This document shows, one piece after another, positions 1-12,912 of a stretch of DNA of 64,000 bases. The stretch comes from Prosapia bicincta (taxonomy: Eukaryota > Arthropoda > Insecta > Hemiptera > Cercopidae). A program made the position numbers and the translations under genes. The stretch spans positions 139,718,192-139,782,191 of the forward strand of contig JBAIZL010000001.1 in assembly GCA_036971475.1 (NCBI GenBank), in the 5' to 3' direction. Positions within the stretch are counted from its first letter, which is position 1. Every line of letters begins with the position of its first letter. The notes below the pieces were generated by a model. It was not told where the DNA came from, made no database searches, and was given only the letters and a program-made list of their open reading frames with translations.

Positions 1-737
1 CCATGATCGTCTTCCACATTAGCCACATTTCCTATTATCGTTCACCAGGTAATTTCTTCTTTTGCTCCTGGCTGGGTAGGAGCCCTTGAAAAAAGCCAAC
101 CATACCTCTACATTTAAGATGCCGTGTCCATTTAACGGCTTCGTACAAAGATTTACTGTCATCGGTTGATACATGGTTTGTATCATTTCAATAACTAAAC
201 ATTAAAAACATCTATACTTTTAACCTATATAATTCAGTTCAGCTTAACCATTACCAATATATTGCTGAAAACGTACGCATGTTTCATTTTTTGACCGACT
301 TTAGTAATCTTGTCATAGGTTAGTGAACTCATCAAAGAATGAGTCGACAAAACGAGGTTGTAAAATTCATTGGTGTAAAGCCCGTAGTAGAATATTTTTT
401 CGATGAAGAGGTCAGCGCATTGTATGAATTGCATCTTCGATTTCACTAGTTTTTCTACAGAAAAGTAATGCGTAAAAAGACTCACACAAACAGATAATAT
501 TAAAACGCACAATTCGTTTTTGGGAGTCAAATTAGTTGTTTGTCTCAGTCTCTAGTCAGCTGTGCCACCCTCAAGTTCGAAATTCTCTTAACTGTTGGTC
601 GGCTTGGTAACATTGAAGCTAAACAGTCGTCTATATACATTTTTTAACAATAGTTTCTCACTTGTTTATGACGCTCGTTATATAGTAATAGTCTGTCTTC
701 TTTAGCAGTTTGAATTTAGCTTTATTATATTATTTTA
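1..737. other. AT-rich sequence, no supported feature
   Basis: I see no gene or repeat here that I can support. A 98-codon minus-strand frame (234-530) has no recognisable domain and no splice context. The missing first exon of the gene at 1557-15450 could lie here or upstream, but I found no convincing short ATG exon with a donor that would join in phase. Confidence 0.4.
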
Positions 738-1000
738 ATGGCTGAGTAGTCAAGTAAGTGGAGCGCTTGACTAGATTGAAGGTTCGATTCTAGGTAGCTT
801 GTAAGAATTTTAACGTGTTTTTCAGCCTTAGGTCGCTCAGCCTGGGAAAATAAATACTTAGGGTCTATCCTTGGATGGAAATGGGTGGTTGTAGCGTAGT
901 ACTGGCCACATTACATTCCTTGAATGGCCCAAATCAGGCAGTTTTACTAATAATTCATGTCAAAAGACGTCATCATTATTATTATTTTTATTATGTAATT
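738..1000 (+). mobile_element. tRNA-derived SINE
   Basis: The 5' part looks like a tRNA-type RNA polymerase III promoter: an A-box-like stretch with GGCTGAGTAGTC and GGAGCGCTTGACT (about 740-775) and a B box GGTTCGATTC at about 781-790. A tRNA-unrelated body follows, and it ends in an (ATT)n-rich tail near 970-995, as expected for a SINE. The full length of about 260 bp fits the class. The insertion lies upstream of the second exon of the secreted-protein gene. A diverged tRNA-like head of the same general type recurs at 55330-55370. Confidence 0.6.
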
Positions 1001-1556
1001 TTCTTATGACCCAGAAACCATCCTTCCTCTCTCTTAAGTCGTCTAAGAAAACATTAATTTCTCTTCATTACTGTTATATTCCTATTTTGTTAAATTTGGT
1101 GATTGGATTGGTTTTGGTGATAAGATTTGTTAATTCAACAACTGTTGACAACTGCTCAATTGGCTGTAGCCCTTTGGTCTTTGTTCCACAAATATATTGA
1201 CAAATTAGAAAGGTAAAGATATTAGACACTATAGATGATTCTTTTTCTAACTTAATATATACGTGATTTGCTCAATATCGTACTTATTGGAAAATGTATT
1301 GTTCGCGGATATAATTGTATGCATATTTTAAAATTAAGCAAACATGTATTTATTTATTATAGCTAAGACTGTAGCAAGCAAAACTATACAGTCACATATT
1401 CTCTTTCTAATAACACTGTCACCCGTTTTAAAAAATAGTAACAAAACGAGATTTTCTTTCAGAACGTGCTTCTGGTGTAATATGACACCATAGACTTATC
1501 AAGGATGATTTAAAATTATTGTTTCAACATATTTGAACTGATTTGTTTGTCCACAG
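1001..1556. other. probable intron sequence upstream of coding exon
   Basis: Low-complexity AT-rich DNA ending in a pyrimidine-rich stretch and a CAG acceptor at 1554-1556. This is most likely the 3' end of an intron whose donor lies in or upstream of the window. ORFs in this stretch show no domain. Confidence 0.5.
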
Positions 1557-1668
1557 GCCGCCGCCTGCCTAGCAGCTGTCCTGGCCGTCTCCTTCGCCCA
1601 GTTCTACGACGCCTTTGGAGGATACACACCTCTGGCTTCGGCCGTTAGAGACTCAAGGCAAAACAGAG
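1557..1668 (+). CDS. small secreted Gly/Pro-rich protein, internal coding exon (end of signal peptide)
   Basis: The exon runs from a CAG acceptor (TTTGTCCACAG) to a donor AGAG|GTAATT, 112 nt. Read in the first frame it starts AAACLAAVLAVSFAQ, a hydrophobic Ala/Val/Leu run ending in a plausible signal-peptidase site, followed by FYDAFGGYTPLASAVRDSRQ. It opens inside the hydrophobic core with no Met, so a short upstream exon must supply the start; an intron just after the first codons is common in insect cuticle and secreted-protein genes. GC content and codon choice are far above the flanking AT-rich DNA. It ends in phase 1 and joins the 7145 exon by completing a Gly codon. Function unknown: a cuticular or other extracellular peptide is an inference from composition and signal peptide only. 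Confidence 0.75.
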
Positions 1669-4419
1669 GTAATTCAGGAGGTATATATCCAGCTAGGTGC
1701 ACTTTCTTCTTTCTTACCGTTAAGGCTTTCGCCTACGTTTCCAGAGATTAATCCACGACAAGTTCAGATCCTACGTTCTGAGTATCAGATTTTATGCTCA
1801 ATCTAAGAACATTCCTTAAATATTGCATAACTTGATTGTCTCCTTTGGAGTGGATTAAGGTAACTTTCAAACTACAGGAATTACCACTTGAGTGGATAGA
1901 GTTGTCTTTGAAATAAGTTCACACCTTAAATTTGTAATATTTCTAAATTAATTCTCTTTCCCTAATTGTTCCGTCCATTATCAATCTCTTAATTTGTTCG
2001 GATTATCGGACATCCGGATTAACCTTTTACTGTGCTGTATCGGTGTACAGTGTCTGTTCAATCTTTTCACTGATGATGGTTCTCGCTGAATATATGACAA
2101 CTCTTTTCGATACATTGTAGCTTACTATGAGATATGTACTTTTATTACTAAAATGTTTTTGAGTAAGTTAATACTCACTCAAAACGTTAACGACTAAAAC
2201 GAGCAGTAATATTGGTTGTGAGCCCTTATGTCCAAGTTATTATTAAGATATCTCTACTCACAAGTCGTGCTCACAACTCAATCGACTATCGGATTAGCAT
2301 GATTAATCACCTGACCATCTGAGCAGCAAGTGTGATGAACTTCATTCGGATTCAGTTTGCAATACTTTAAAATATTTTTGCTAATATTGTTCTGTTTGAT
2401 GAACTAAAACTGAGAATTTATATTTGCGAAATTTTTACGGAATGTTTACTTCTCTGGAAACACAAACTTTAACGCACCATGCTCTTAGTATGTAAGTAGT
2501 GGGTTAAAGGTAGTTAATAACAAATAAAACACAGTAGTATTTGTGTAGCGATGGGGTTATATTTTAGATTTATTGCTCAGTTGTTAATGGAAAGTTCGAC
2601 TTTAACGTAGGTTCAATACACAGTTGATATTATTGAATAGATACACAATAGTTATTATTGGAGTTCCATAATAACACTGTGATAATAACTGTTATTTTTT
2701 TAAACAGTTAAAGAACTGGTTATATAAAAAACAATACTACGTTTAAGGTGGCATTAAAGTCTTTACAAAATCAATAAATTTTTACAAGAGACGTTTTAAA
2801 ACAATATGTAATCCAAAAACATTATTAAACATTTGATTAACAGAATTTATCGAGAACAGCTAAAGTTCTTGCGAAAAAATGAAAAACCTATATAAAAGAA
2901 TTATTTCAGTGAAAATTTACATTTTAAAAATAGTGTCTGTAGTAATTGGGTACATAAATACGTAAAAATGTCTATTTTATTTTGGTTAAGGAAAATGTGG
3001 TTTCAAAATTACTTTACGTAATCGTCTTACAGATGAGTGTCAGTTTTTGTATAACACACTCCTGGCGTTTAATGGGTTTTCCTCATTAGTACATCATTAA
3101 GTCACTGAGAACGACAAAAACACTAACCAAAATTACACAAGCAACATCAGAGTCTTTTCTCGAGTAGTTTGTACATAAATACAATCAAGAGTAGATAAAT
3201 TGGACCGCTTTCTGCATCACTAGACCAAGTGCCAAAATAATTTTCAATATATTGCCCTTAAAAGTTCATACGGTGTTAAATATCATTATATATCTTTATT
3301 TATTTTTATAACAATCTGATGCTAGAATAGTTTGAGGAATTTTTGTACTATAGTTTCAAATTTTCTCCACCAGAATGTGCAGTAATTTTCCTTATAAAAA
3401 AATAGAATCCGGTCTAATGATGCATAACGCCGCCCAACTGTTCCGAACACTTTGTATACAACCTTTCAAATTGTCGCAAGTACACAATGTTTTTCTTTAT
3501 CATATTAAACAAATATCCAACCCCCATCACAACCTCAATGTGCCCATTGCATAAATCCAACAACACTGACTATAATTCTCTGCAGAGCTTGAGTAAGTCG
3601 CTAGCAAAGATCAGGTAAACTTTACATGGAGAGGTAAAAGTTACACAGTTCTATATGAGTCTCTGCCTAGGATAGCATTTCGCAGTAAGAGACGTTTCAT
3701 ACCCCTTTCATTGCACCTGTTCCCGGTTCTTATCTGTTCTCGGACGATTCCTTAAGATAAGGGAACTCTAAAGAGCTTATAACACTAAGCCATGGCTTAT
3801 TTTTGTACTTTTCCCCAAACAAGACAACAAGCTAATATAATAGTATTCAATACCTGGACAAAGCCTCTGTCAAGAAGTATAATTAAAATGCATCTCATGT
3901 TACACATGACTAAGCTTAACGTTTATATAATTTATTATGTAACAATGAAATCTAACCTAATTGTTGTCGTGTGACCTTCCGTTGCACGTGGTCTTTTCTC
4001 ACGTGATTTGTATTAAAGCCATCTAAGGAGAAGAATTATTGCAGGAATTCTTGATTAATGCGTGTTGCAATAAACATCGGCCGTTTAGAATAAATACGCT
4101 GTAATAACTTGTAATATGTAATTGCGTAAATAAAGCCATAGTTTGACGAATGTCAAGGTTTGTTAGTGCGCAAAGGTAGGCCTTCGAGAAGAATAACATG
4201 AAGGCAGGTTTATTTCTTCTTTGTGGCCTATAAATGTACATAGATTATTTTTGAAATAAAACCTGTTATAATGCTTCAAGATGGACGTTTTTGAGGCATT
4301 CCTCTTTTATCTTGCTCTAAAATGTATCCCCCAGTCATCTCTGTCATTTCTTGATATATATGCCTTCGCACTTCTTTCTGCTAGTTTTCCTAGTTTTTTC
4401 TCCATAGGCTAGTCATGAC

Positions 4420-4730
4420 TTTCAAGATCTTCTTCTTTCTGTTTTTATCACTAGTAGCCAATTAACTTTCGTTTTTTTCCCATTTGACTTAAGCTCCAAC
4501 AACTATTTCGCTTTCTTTTTTTCGGTTTTACCTCTACCAAACACTTCACTTCCTTGTCTTCTTCCTTCTGATATACCTATAGCAACCACTTAGCATTCCT
4601 GTCTTTTTCCTCTTGACTTTACCTCTAGAAACCATGTCTCATTTATGTGTTCTTCCTTTTTGACTTTTCTTATAGCAACTAATTCGCTCTCCTGTCTTCT
4701 TCCTTGTGGATATTCCTACTCGCATATCAG
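4420..4730. repeat. degenerate ~50-bp CT-rich minisatellite
   Basis: Successive diverged copies of a pyrimidine-rich unit built around CTGTCTTCTTCCTTCTGA and CTATAGCAACCACTT. At least five repeats are visible by eye. The copies differ too much to give an exact period. It lies within the first visible intron. Confidence 0.45.
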
Positions 4731-5731
4731 GTGTTCTTTATCAAATACTTTGATGTTCCTATGGTTATCGATACTTTTAGATTTTTCTTTAGATTTTCAT
4801 TTATTTTATAACACAATGAGATTTTCGAAATTTTTGTTTTAAATCTATTTTCTTCATCAATCACTCTTTTTATATCTTGAGACCTCCATTCTCAGCTTGC
4901 CACTGAAGAGCTCTCACGACGTTTGGTTATTCTACCTTTTTAATACTCTTACTCTAACTGTTTTATTTCGATAAAAGTTAGCATTCTCAAAAAATTCTGT
5001 TTGTAATATGCTTTAGATGTATTGATTTCTGTTCCAAAAAGCGGAGGCTCAAGACACTTATTCCATCTGCCAAATCAACAACCTCTATAAACAAAATTGT
5101 TACATTTCGTAAACATTCTATAGTTTCAAAGTTAGAAATTTAAACGTTGTTTAAAAAATTAAACTGTGACGTAACATTACTTTGATAATACTGTTCTTGT
5201 TAGTATTTCATTACATCATCATTCACTTATCTATTGAGATCGTAAATCTCAATCTATGAAAAGTTGATCGAATATCTTTAAAAAGTAAGAAAACATGGGA
5301 AATAAAACAAAAATTGATTTTTCAAATGTTCACGTTTTATAACCATTTTGGTGCAAAAAAAACTATTTTTAACTCTTTGATGCAAAATAATAATGAAGAT
5401 GATTCAAAACGAGAAATAATACGATACCGTAAGAATATATTTTAATTACCGCTGGTAACAATGATCACTTGAAACATCAGTTGTTTAAACAATATCTTTC
5501 TCTTACTACTCCAGCAAGTTGAACAAATCATGTAAAAAACAAACTCGCTATAGATACACCTGTTCCAGATACACACGTGAAAGTGCAGTGATTCTGTAGA
5601 TGACAATATCATTACTTCACCTTCATTAATTGTATCTGGATTAATAGATAATGAATTATGAATGTCGTATGTATTTAGAGACCTTATATTATGTTCAAAG
5701 AAAGGCATTTAATAAATTGTGTAATATATAT

Positions 5732-5735
<4 letters not shown>

Positions 5736-5780
<45 letters not shown>
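5736..5780. repeat. (TA)n microsatellite, 45 bp
   Basis: Uninterrupted TA dinucleotides inside the intron. The ORFs overlapping it on both strands are just translated repeat (Tyr-Ile). Confidence 0.95.
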
Positions 5781-5782
<2 letters not shown>

Positions 5783-7144
5783 TTTAGTCCGGTCAACCGG
5801 TCAAGTCTTCTTGCGTTGAATAAATTCTCTATATGACTACAAATGAACTGTCGAATGTTTGACAAACTTTGATGAGTCAATAAAAAAGCAAGAGAAACAG
5901 GGGCTAGTAAACTCTTTTATTTATTGTGTTTTCCAAAAATGTTTGCAATTTAGTTTCAAAGCATTACACATTTATTCTGATTAATTTTGGGGCCGGTCCT
6001 TTGAGCTTGAATTGCGAAGAAAAAGTGATTAAACGCAAGAAAGACAATAGTAGTAACTTGACATAATTCTTACATAAATTGTAAACCCAGCTGTAGTTAC
6101 GTGATTGTTTTCAGATAAGTTAATCAAAGGGTTTCAAAAAAATATTTATTATATCATTAATTAAAACAAGCAGACAAATATTTTTTTACTAAAAATATTT
6201 AAATATAATATTTAAAACTTTATATTCACACAATGGTTTTATAATTATATTTATATTTTCCTGATTACAACTGTGTTTATACGAGGATAATAAATATAAC
6301 CTTAGGAAAACTATATTTCGTAATTTATATATAAATACTTAACATATTTATTCATTATGTGAAGAATATAATAACAGATTCAATCTGGAATGATGCAAGT
6401 CTTCTAATTAAAATCGTTTCCACATCGCATTCCTCACAGGTTGGCAAAGGCGAACAGCTGACTTCATAACCTCTAATTACCGCCGCCTTGACATTGATAT
6501 TCACCTGACCTTGAGTATCAGAACTTGCTCTACTTCATAAAGACCTGATTCGGGCAAACAGCTGATCATGAACTTGACTTTTATACATCACATCAGTTGA
6601 CATTTTATTTCATTCCTGAGATGTTTTTATAATTGGATGGAAAGTAATCCATTATTTAGGGAAATAATCAAGATTAGAAAAGTAATTTCATGAAAAAGAG
6701 TAAAAAAATGTTATAATACAGGGAATTTATGATAATGGTAAATAATTATTCCACAATTAGTAAATTAATTAATAGCATATTTTAATTTAGTAAAGAGTAT
6801 TACTATTGGTTATACAAGCTTTGTAAAAATAAAGGAAATCAAATATAAAATAAAATGAGTTATAGCAGTTATCGACACGTAAAAACATTACATAAAAACA
6901 AACATATTTATAAAACATTATCTAACCTAACACTAGTCCACTATATGCTATAATATATACACCTACATTGACTTAATCCGCAAATACGAATTGATCTGAT
7001 AATACCATGTTCACATCATCTTGGACATGAAAGATTCAAATTGTTGAAGGATCCTATCATACAACTGAGCTTTAGTAGTATTGTCTTGTTTCTGACTCTA
7101 TACTAACTCAGATGCAATCAATTTGTTTCACTTTGTGTTTGCAG

Positions 7145-7249
7145 GACCCGTAGTTTTCCCTCCTGCACAGCTGGGTACGGAAACGAGCGGAGTCCGTGTC
7201 GGAGCTTCCGGTTATGGATTCGTCCCCCCCGGCTCAGGCGGTCGTGCAG
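7145..7249 (+). CDS. small secreted Gly/Pro-rich protein, internal coding exon
   Basis: A 105-nt exon between TTTGCAG and GCAG|GTAAGA. It completes a Gly codon from the previous exon and reads PVVFPPAQLGTETSGVRVGA then SGYGFVPPGSGGRA, ending with one base of the next codon. Both borders are phase 1 and the length is a multiple of three, so skipping the exon would keep the frame. The sequence is Gly/Pro/Val-rich without Cys, which suggests an extracellular structural or cuticle-associated peptide. I cannot assign it to a named family, and no chitin-binding R&R consensus is visible. High GC against AT-rich introns and good splice signals support it as a real exon. Confidence 0.75.
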
Positions 7250-7377
7250 GTAAGACTCAAAGCCTTTGAAGTTCAAAGTACTATGCAACAACAAACGCCT
7301 AAATGGTATAGAGTGAAAACAATAGACATAAAGAAAACCTTCATAAATTATTTAAATTATAATGAATTATAATAACA

Positions 7378-8100
7378 CATATTTAAATAAAATAATAACA
7401 ATGGGCTCCATTCGTAATCAATGGGCTAAAAATGTAAATAAAAATAGAAAGGAATGAAAAATTATTGAAATTATAAGAACATACTTTTAAATACAATAAT
7501 AATAATGGGCTCAGAATGTAAGTAAAAAGAGAAAGTAAAGAAATAGAGAGTGAAATTAAATTAACAAACATATAAGTAAAATAATAATAATAATAATAAT
7601 GAATAGGGCCCGAACGTAAACAAAAGAAGAAAGGGACGGATAAAGGGAAGGTAATATTATAATCACACATACTTAAATAAAATAAGAAGAAGAAAAATTA
7701 ATGGACTCATAATACAAGTAAAAAGAGAAAGTAAAGCAAATATAGAATGAAATTATAGTAACGCATATTTATGTAGAATAATAAAATGAATAGGCTCAGA
7801 TCTTACATAAAACAGGAATGGAATGAAAAATAAGGTAAAATTATAATAACACATGACATACTTAATATAAAATAATAATAATAAGATAAATTAACGGCCT
7901 CAGAAAGTAAGTAAAAGGGGAATGAAAATAAAACAGAGTGAAATTAAATTAACAAACATTTCAGTAAAATAATAATAATAATAGAAATGAATAGGCTCAG
8001 AATGTAAATAAATAGGAAAGGAATAAAAAATAGGATGAAATTATAATAACACATATTTAAGTATATGATTTTAAAATCATATAATTGAAAAATAAAGGAG
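7378..8100. repeat. ~95-bp degenerate tandem repeat, about seven copies
   Basis: Each copy runs AC-ATATTTAAGTAAAAT, then (AATAAT)n, then ATGAATAGGCTCAGAATGTA, then an AGGAAAGGAAT-type purine stretch and a TGAAATTATAATAACAC end. About seven copies, 70-90% alike by eye. Two subtypes seem to alternate (one ending AATTAAATTAACAAAC). The last copy and its downstream flank (7963-8150) recur nearly unchanged at 16583-16775. ORFs here are repeat translations. Confidence 0.7.
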
Positions 8101-9114
8101 AGGAATAGGAGAGTGAAAACGCATAGTTTGTGAGTGTGTGTGTGTGTCCGTGTGCGTCCAAGTCATTTTACAGGTTAAATATATGAACGTTTGTTCGAGA
8201 AACAATATTTCACTTTATAATTTTCAAACTAAGTTGTCAAGCAACAGTATGCACGGCCAGTATCTTATGTAAAGCGGTCATTGCGTCGGCGATAGAGTAA
8301 TACCGACAAGTAGTTCCGGTCGTCCGCACCAGCCTTGACCGATTGACAGCAGACTGCTGGCTGGCTGACTGGTGAAACCATCTTCAAGTCGCTAGCTTGT
8401 AGGCGGTTACGTTATCCTACATTGCCAAAGAATGGCATAATTTGTCTAAATAATTGCTGCTATCTATTTGTACCTGGACATGAAAGCGGCTGGTTTCGCA
8501 ACGTCGAACATTCGCGGACTAGAACATGCAATTCCTTGTCCAGAATGATAAAATTAAGAACGTTAAACTCAAAAGTAGAGCACGGTGTAGAAGACAAACA
8601 CTAGCTGCAAACTTCCGGTTATACGGTTTTAGTCGTCGAAGTAATCCAGTATTTATTGTAAAAACTTCAAACATTTGTTTCAGCTGGAACAAAATGTCAT
8701 ACTAATATTAAAAAGAAGAAAAAAGTGTTGCTTGGATTCTTTCAGTAATAACTATATAACGACAGAATAAAATAAATGAAATTGGTACAGAGAAATAATT
8801 GAGAGTGCTTAAAGAAAAATAATTAGGGTAGTTGATTACATAAATGATTAATGAAAAGAAGACCCCACGAGAAAGACGAATGACTTGTAAACTATTTGAC
8901 TTCTGAATCTTCGAGATTTGCGTAACGCTAAATGTTGGAGATACTGTTGCGCTGTTATCGCCTCTGAAAGTCTGTAGGAAGGGACTTAACAAGAAAGACC
9001 GGAAGGAAGAATAAAAAATTTCAGAAAGAAATGCAGAATAAATCAGATACAAGAGAGGATTGACTTTTGCTTTCTATATTCTTGCAGCTCAGTAATGTTG
9101 CTATAGTCCCACTT

Positions 9115-9640
9115 CTGTTCCATTGAATCTTTTTGTTTGTCTTTACACTCTTCTTCATTACTGTTGTATCTTTATTAATGAGTAATCAGTAAACCTTCCT
9201 CTTTATATCAGCTCTAAACTCAATCTTCTTCTTCTTTACAACTCTACCGCATAGTATCTTTATATCAGCGAGTTGATGTCTTATCTTCTTATACTCTTTC
9301 AGTTCTAAACTCAATCTTCTTGTTATTTACACTCTTCCGCATAGTATCTTTATATCATCGAGTTGTTGTGTTTCTTTCTTATATTATTTCAGCTCTAAAC
9401 TCAATCTTCTTGTTCTTTACACTCTTCCGCATAGTATCTTTATATCAGCAAGTTGATGTGTTTCTTTTTTATATTGCTTCAGCTCTAAACTCAATCTTCT
9501 TGTTCTTTACACTCTTCCGCATAGTATCTTTATATCAGCGAGTTGATGTCTTGCCATCTTATATTATTTCAGCTCTTATACGCTGAACCTTCTTGTTCGT
9601 CTTTACATTCTTCTTCATTTTTCTCTCATCCTTTTCCACA
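9115..9640. repeat. 90-bp minisatellite, about five and a half copies
   Basis: Copies start with AGCTCTAAACTCAATCTTCT at about 9210, 9301, 9391, 9481 and 9571 (spacings 91, 90, 90, 90), with a diverged copy before 9210 and a partial after 9571. The unit includes CCGCATAGTATCTTTATATC. Since 90 is divisible by three it yields a repetitive 88-codon frame (9320-9586) of 30-residue repeats. It is intronic, lacks a start context and should not be called a gene. Confidence 0.85.
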
Positions 9641-10509
9641 GTTATTGAATGAATATTTGAGGCCCTCAAAGTAAACATGTAGCTCCACTAATGCAGAGCT
9701 TATTTCTCCCAAGACTTGTAATGGTTTTGTTCAGCCAATTACATACAGCGTTTGCATCCTATGAAGGGCCTAGGAAGATAAGTTACTGGTAGAACTCAGA
9801 GAAGTATCGTCTGCCAGTGTTACAGACAAATATATAACAATATCAATGCTTATTTTCCTATTTAGTAATGAAGATGTAAAAGTAAACAACTCAATCTATT
9901 TTTTATTTGAATTAATATGGACTTTATAGACGACTATTGAAGGATATTCGGATATTCAAATATATTTAACCAGCTTCTCATGCCTAACTCTAGCCATCAT
10001 TAAAGCAATTTTCAAATTTAGATACATATTATTAATTTCATCACAGTTTTCTTTGTAAATACAATTCACTTTGACTCTTGTATGCTAATGGAAGGTACAA
10101 TATTTATTTTATATCTTTAAAAAACACCAAAAAAACAATAGGTTATGAAATTTTTGGGTTTTAAAATAATAATCAATTACAAAACTACCCCAATGCTAAG
10201 TTCTCCCTCTACGTAGCGAGACGAGGTAATTATGCAGACGTCTCGATGCCCAACTTGTCTTAACTTATGCTTATTGGAGTTACAAACATATCGCTAACTT
10301 TCTGTCGGATGCTTTCATCCGCGAAATGATATGGACATTGTGTTAACTGTAATGGATCAAAGGTGGTTTGTCCTGGCCGGAATAGTCGTTATTCAAATAT
10401 ACATTGGTCACGTGATCAGGCAGAGCAGGGGTGTGAAGTATGTTTAAAAATAAGCAATTGTAAAAAGATATTATTGCTAGAACATTAATAAATAGCGAGA
10501 GTCAAATAC

Positions 10510-10850
10510 GAACAATAAAGTGATAATTATCTGTAAACAAATCGAAAACAAGAAATATTACGTTTTGAATAAAGGTGGAGAAAGTATAAATTAAATTAAT
10601 ATTAAAGGAAGAAAGAGCAGCGAATTTGAAAGAAAAGATAAAGTGAATGAGCTAAGTAAATTAAAGTTATATTGAGCTTATAGGAGATTATAGTAGATGT
10701 AATGGAAAAGATGATAAGATACCGAGATAGCTGGTAATTTTAGACACGAGGAAACAAAGACTATAGGAACAAAATACAAATATGGATAATGATACAAAAG
10801 CAAGAGATAGCACAATAGTGTAACTATAATTAATAAAGAATTAAACACCT
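10510..10850 (+). repeat. dispersed repeat, inverted partner at 36690-37025
   Basis: About 340 bp here are clearly similar to the reverse complement of 36690-37025. Shared blocks include AAAGTGATAATTATCTGTAA, AAAGAGCAGCGAATTTGAAA and GGAAACAAAGACTATAGGAA. No coding capacity is visible. The partners are ~26 kb apart in opposite orientation, so they are copies of one interspersed element of unknown class. Confidence 0.7.
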
Positions 10851-11671
10851 TGTTACAAATATATACACAATTATAATGTATTTGTTACCATCGCAAAAAT
10901 ATTAAGGTTGTGAATGTATTTGTAGCAAGGGTTTATTTGTTTATTAATAAATAATAATGTTCGACACATAAATCTAGAATAAACAGCATGTGATAGTTTA
11001 CTTTGTATCCCTAGTGGAATTTTAGTTTAAAAAAAAACAAAACATTTCAGTTATTCTTTAAGAATTTGACATTTTTACTTAAACAATAAAAATAATAATG
11101 ATTTCTTATAATTGAAGTAGTCTTCTACTTTGAAAACAGAGAAGAAAAGCGAATTATATGAAAAACTGTGACAATATTCACGTGACTAAACAAAAGGAGA
11201 ATCTAGATTTAGACAATGGCGCAATGTCAACTGAAGACTCAGTACAAAACCATCCTGGTGCGTGACCGTTTCCGCAAGAGAATGGCCTACGAATAAAGGA
11301 CAAAAATAATCGAATGAAGGCCTCTTGCCTAAAATAGCGTTATCCTTGAGGACGATATTGTTAAAGATTCCCTACGTACGCATCCGGCTGTATTCTTCTC
11401 TTACGAATTGTTTCCCTGAAGGATAAAATAACGGTTATTTTAACAGAATTACTCGCGCAGTCATATTGCAACGAATGTTTCCACAACGTCCGTTCAGTAT
11501 TGTCGTACAGGTGTTGTGGTGGCATTGCATTTGGATCTGTCAAGTGTGACGGACGGTAGTGAGATTAAGTAACTCTCGTCTGCTACTTGCTGCCAATTGT
11601 CTTAGAATTTACAATAATTATTTGATCAAAAGCTTTGTAAAGTTTGTTTATTGCAGTGTGTGTTTATTTCC

Positions 11672-11673
<2 letters not shown>

Positions 11674-11759
<86 letters not shown>
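11674..11759. repeat. (TA)n microsatellite, 86 bp
   Basis: TA repeat with one G interruption near 11750. The overlapping ORFs on both strands are repeat translations. Confidence 0.95.
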
Positions 11760-12789
11760 CTGATAGCTTCTTCGGGAATTACTTGATTGTTAGTGAATGA
11801 TGTTTGAGAATTAAAAAGGTAGGCTTCAGTTGATAATAGAGATGGCTGAACGGCTTTCCTCATTTCTTTCTTTCCAGAATAGTTTTATAAAATTTATGAA
11901 TTTTGCTATTACTATATTTAAAACAGTTTTATTTTCATTTTACTCTAAATAATTTACAATTAATTGTCATGTTTTATCCAGTTCCAAAAGAGGTGCTAAT
12001 TTAATATAAATAGTCCAAGTAATGACCTCGTTGCTAAAGGTTTATCCAAGTGTTGGGTTCTTTAAATTGATTGAACTTTAAATAGATTTTAATCGAGATC
12101 ATACTCTCTTTTTTCATGCCTATCCTAGATGATATGAGTTTCGGAATATCCTATTGGATAATAATTTTCTGTAACTTGTTACCTAACTGTTAGGGTTCAT
12201 TTCTGTTTTCGTCCAAGATTTGATCCCTTTTAAAGTGTTTTTATTTGATGTGGACATAAAAAGGCCTCCTATTTACGAATCGAATCTAAATTTCTCAGCT
12301 GTTTCTTAGTTATGTTGTTTTTTGTATTCGGCCCAATATTTGAAGCTATCTCAAAACGTCAAATGGATATTCGCCAACATCCTGTAGTGTCTATTATAGT
12401 ACTTCTGCACGAAGTAGATTTATGTCTACAGACATTAACATTCCCTAATATATTTAACATTCCCTGAAAGGAATGTTACGCTGCGTATGATCAGAAGATA
12501 TTAATTTTCAGTGTAATTAATCTTCAACGCGAGGTTATATTTTCTTTAATATTTTATATTCACCATACCTCTAAATAAATAAAATAATTAACTATTTCAA
12601 TATTTACTCGAGTTACAGTTTTCATTGTATGTTGCTTTCATTTCATTTCTTTTAAAAATATTTAATCTTATTTTTAATGTGGACGTTTATTGATAAAATG
12701 GGACGAAACTTGTATCAGCTGTTTGTAATTAGTCTTTTTCCAAATTGGTGCAATCGTTGACCAAACGTTCACAAAAGTAAAACGTGTAT

Positions 12790-12912
12790 CATACGTTGAT
12801 ACGGGAGAAATAAGAATTATGGGAACGTCTCAAAACAAAAACGTGTTTACGTTGATACGGGAGAAATAAGAATTATGAGAACGTCTTAAAACAAAAACGT
12901 GTTTACGCATAA
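12790..12912. repeat. 56-bp tandem duplication
   Basis: Two adjacent near-identical copies: ACGTTGATACGGGAGAAATA occurs at about 12793 and again at 12849. Both are followed by AAGAATTATG, an AACGTCT block and AAAACAAAAACGTGTTTACG. Confidence 0.85.

Larger units (their letters stand above)
1669..7144 (+). other. intron (5.48 kb) of the small secreted-protein gene
   Basis: GT-AG intron with donor GTAATT and acceptor TTTGTGTTTGCAG. Contents: a degenerate ~50-bp CT-rich minisatellite near 4420-4730 and a TA array at 5736-5780. The rest is AT-rich with no supported feature. A possible pogo/Tigger scrap near 1990-2030 (GGATTATCGGACATCCGGATT) is too short to call. Confidence 0.65.

Noticed and set aside
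234..530. 98-codon minus-strand ORF
   Set aside because: No domain, AT-driven composition, no splice or promoter context.
1985..2060. GGATTATCGGACATCCGGATT resembling a pogo/Tigger end
   Set aside because: No partner inverted end or TA duplication found.
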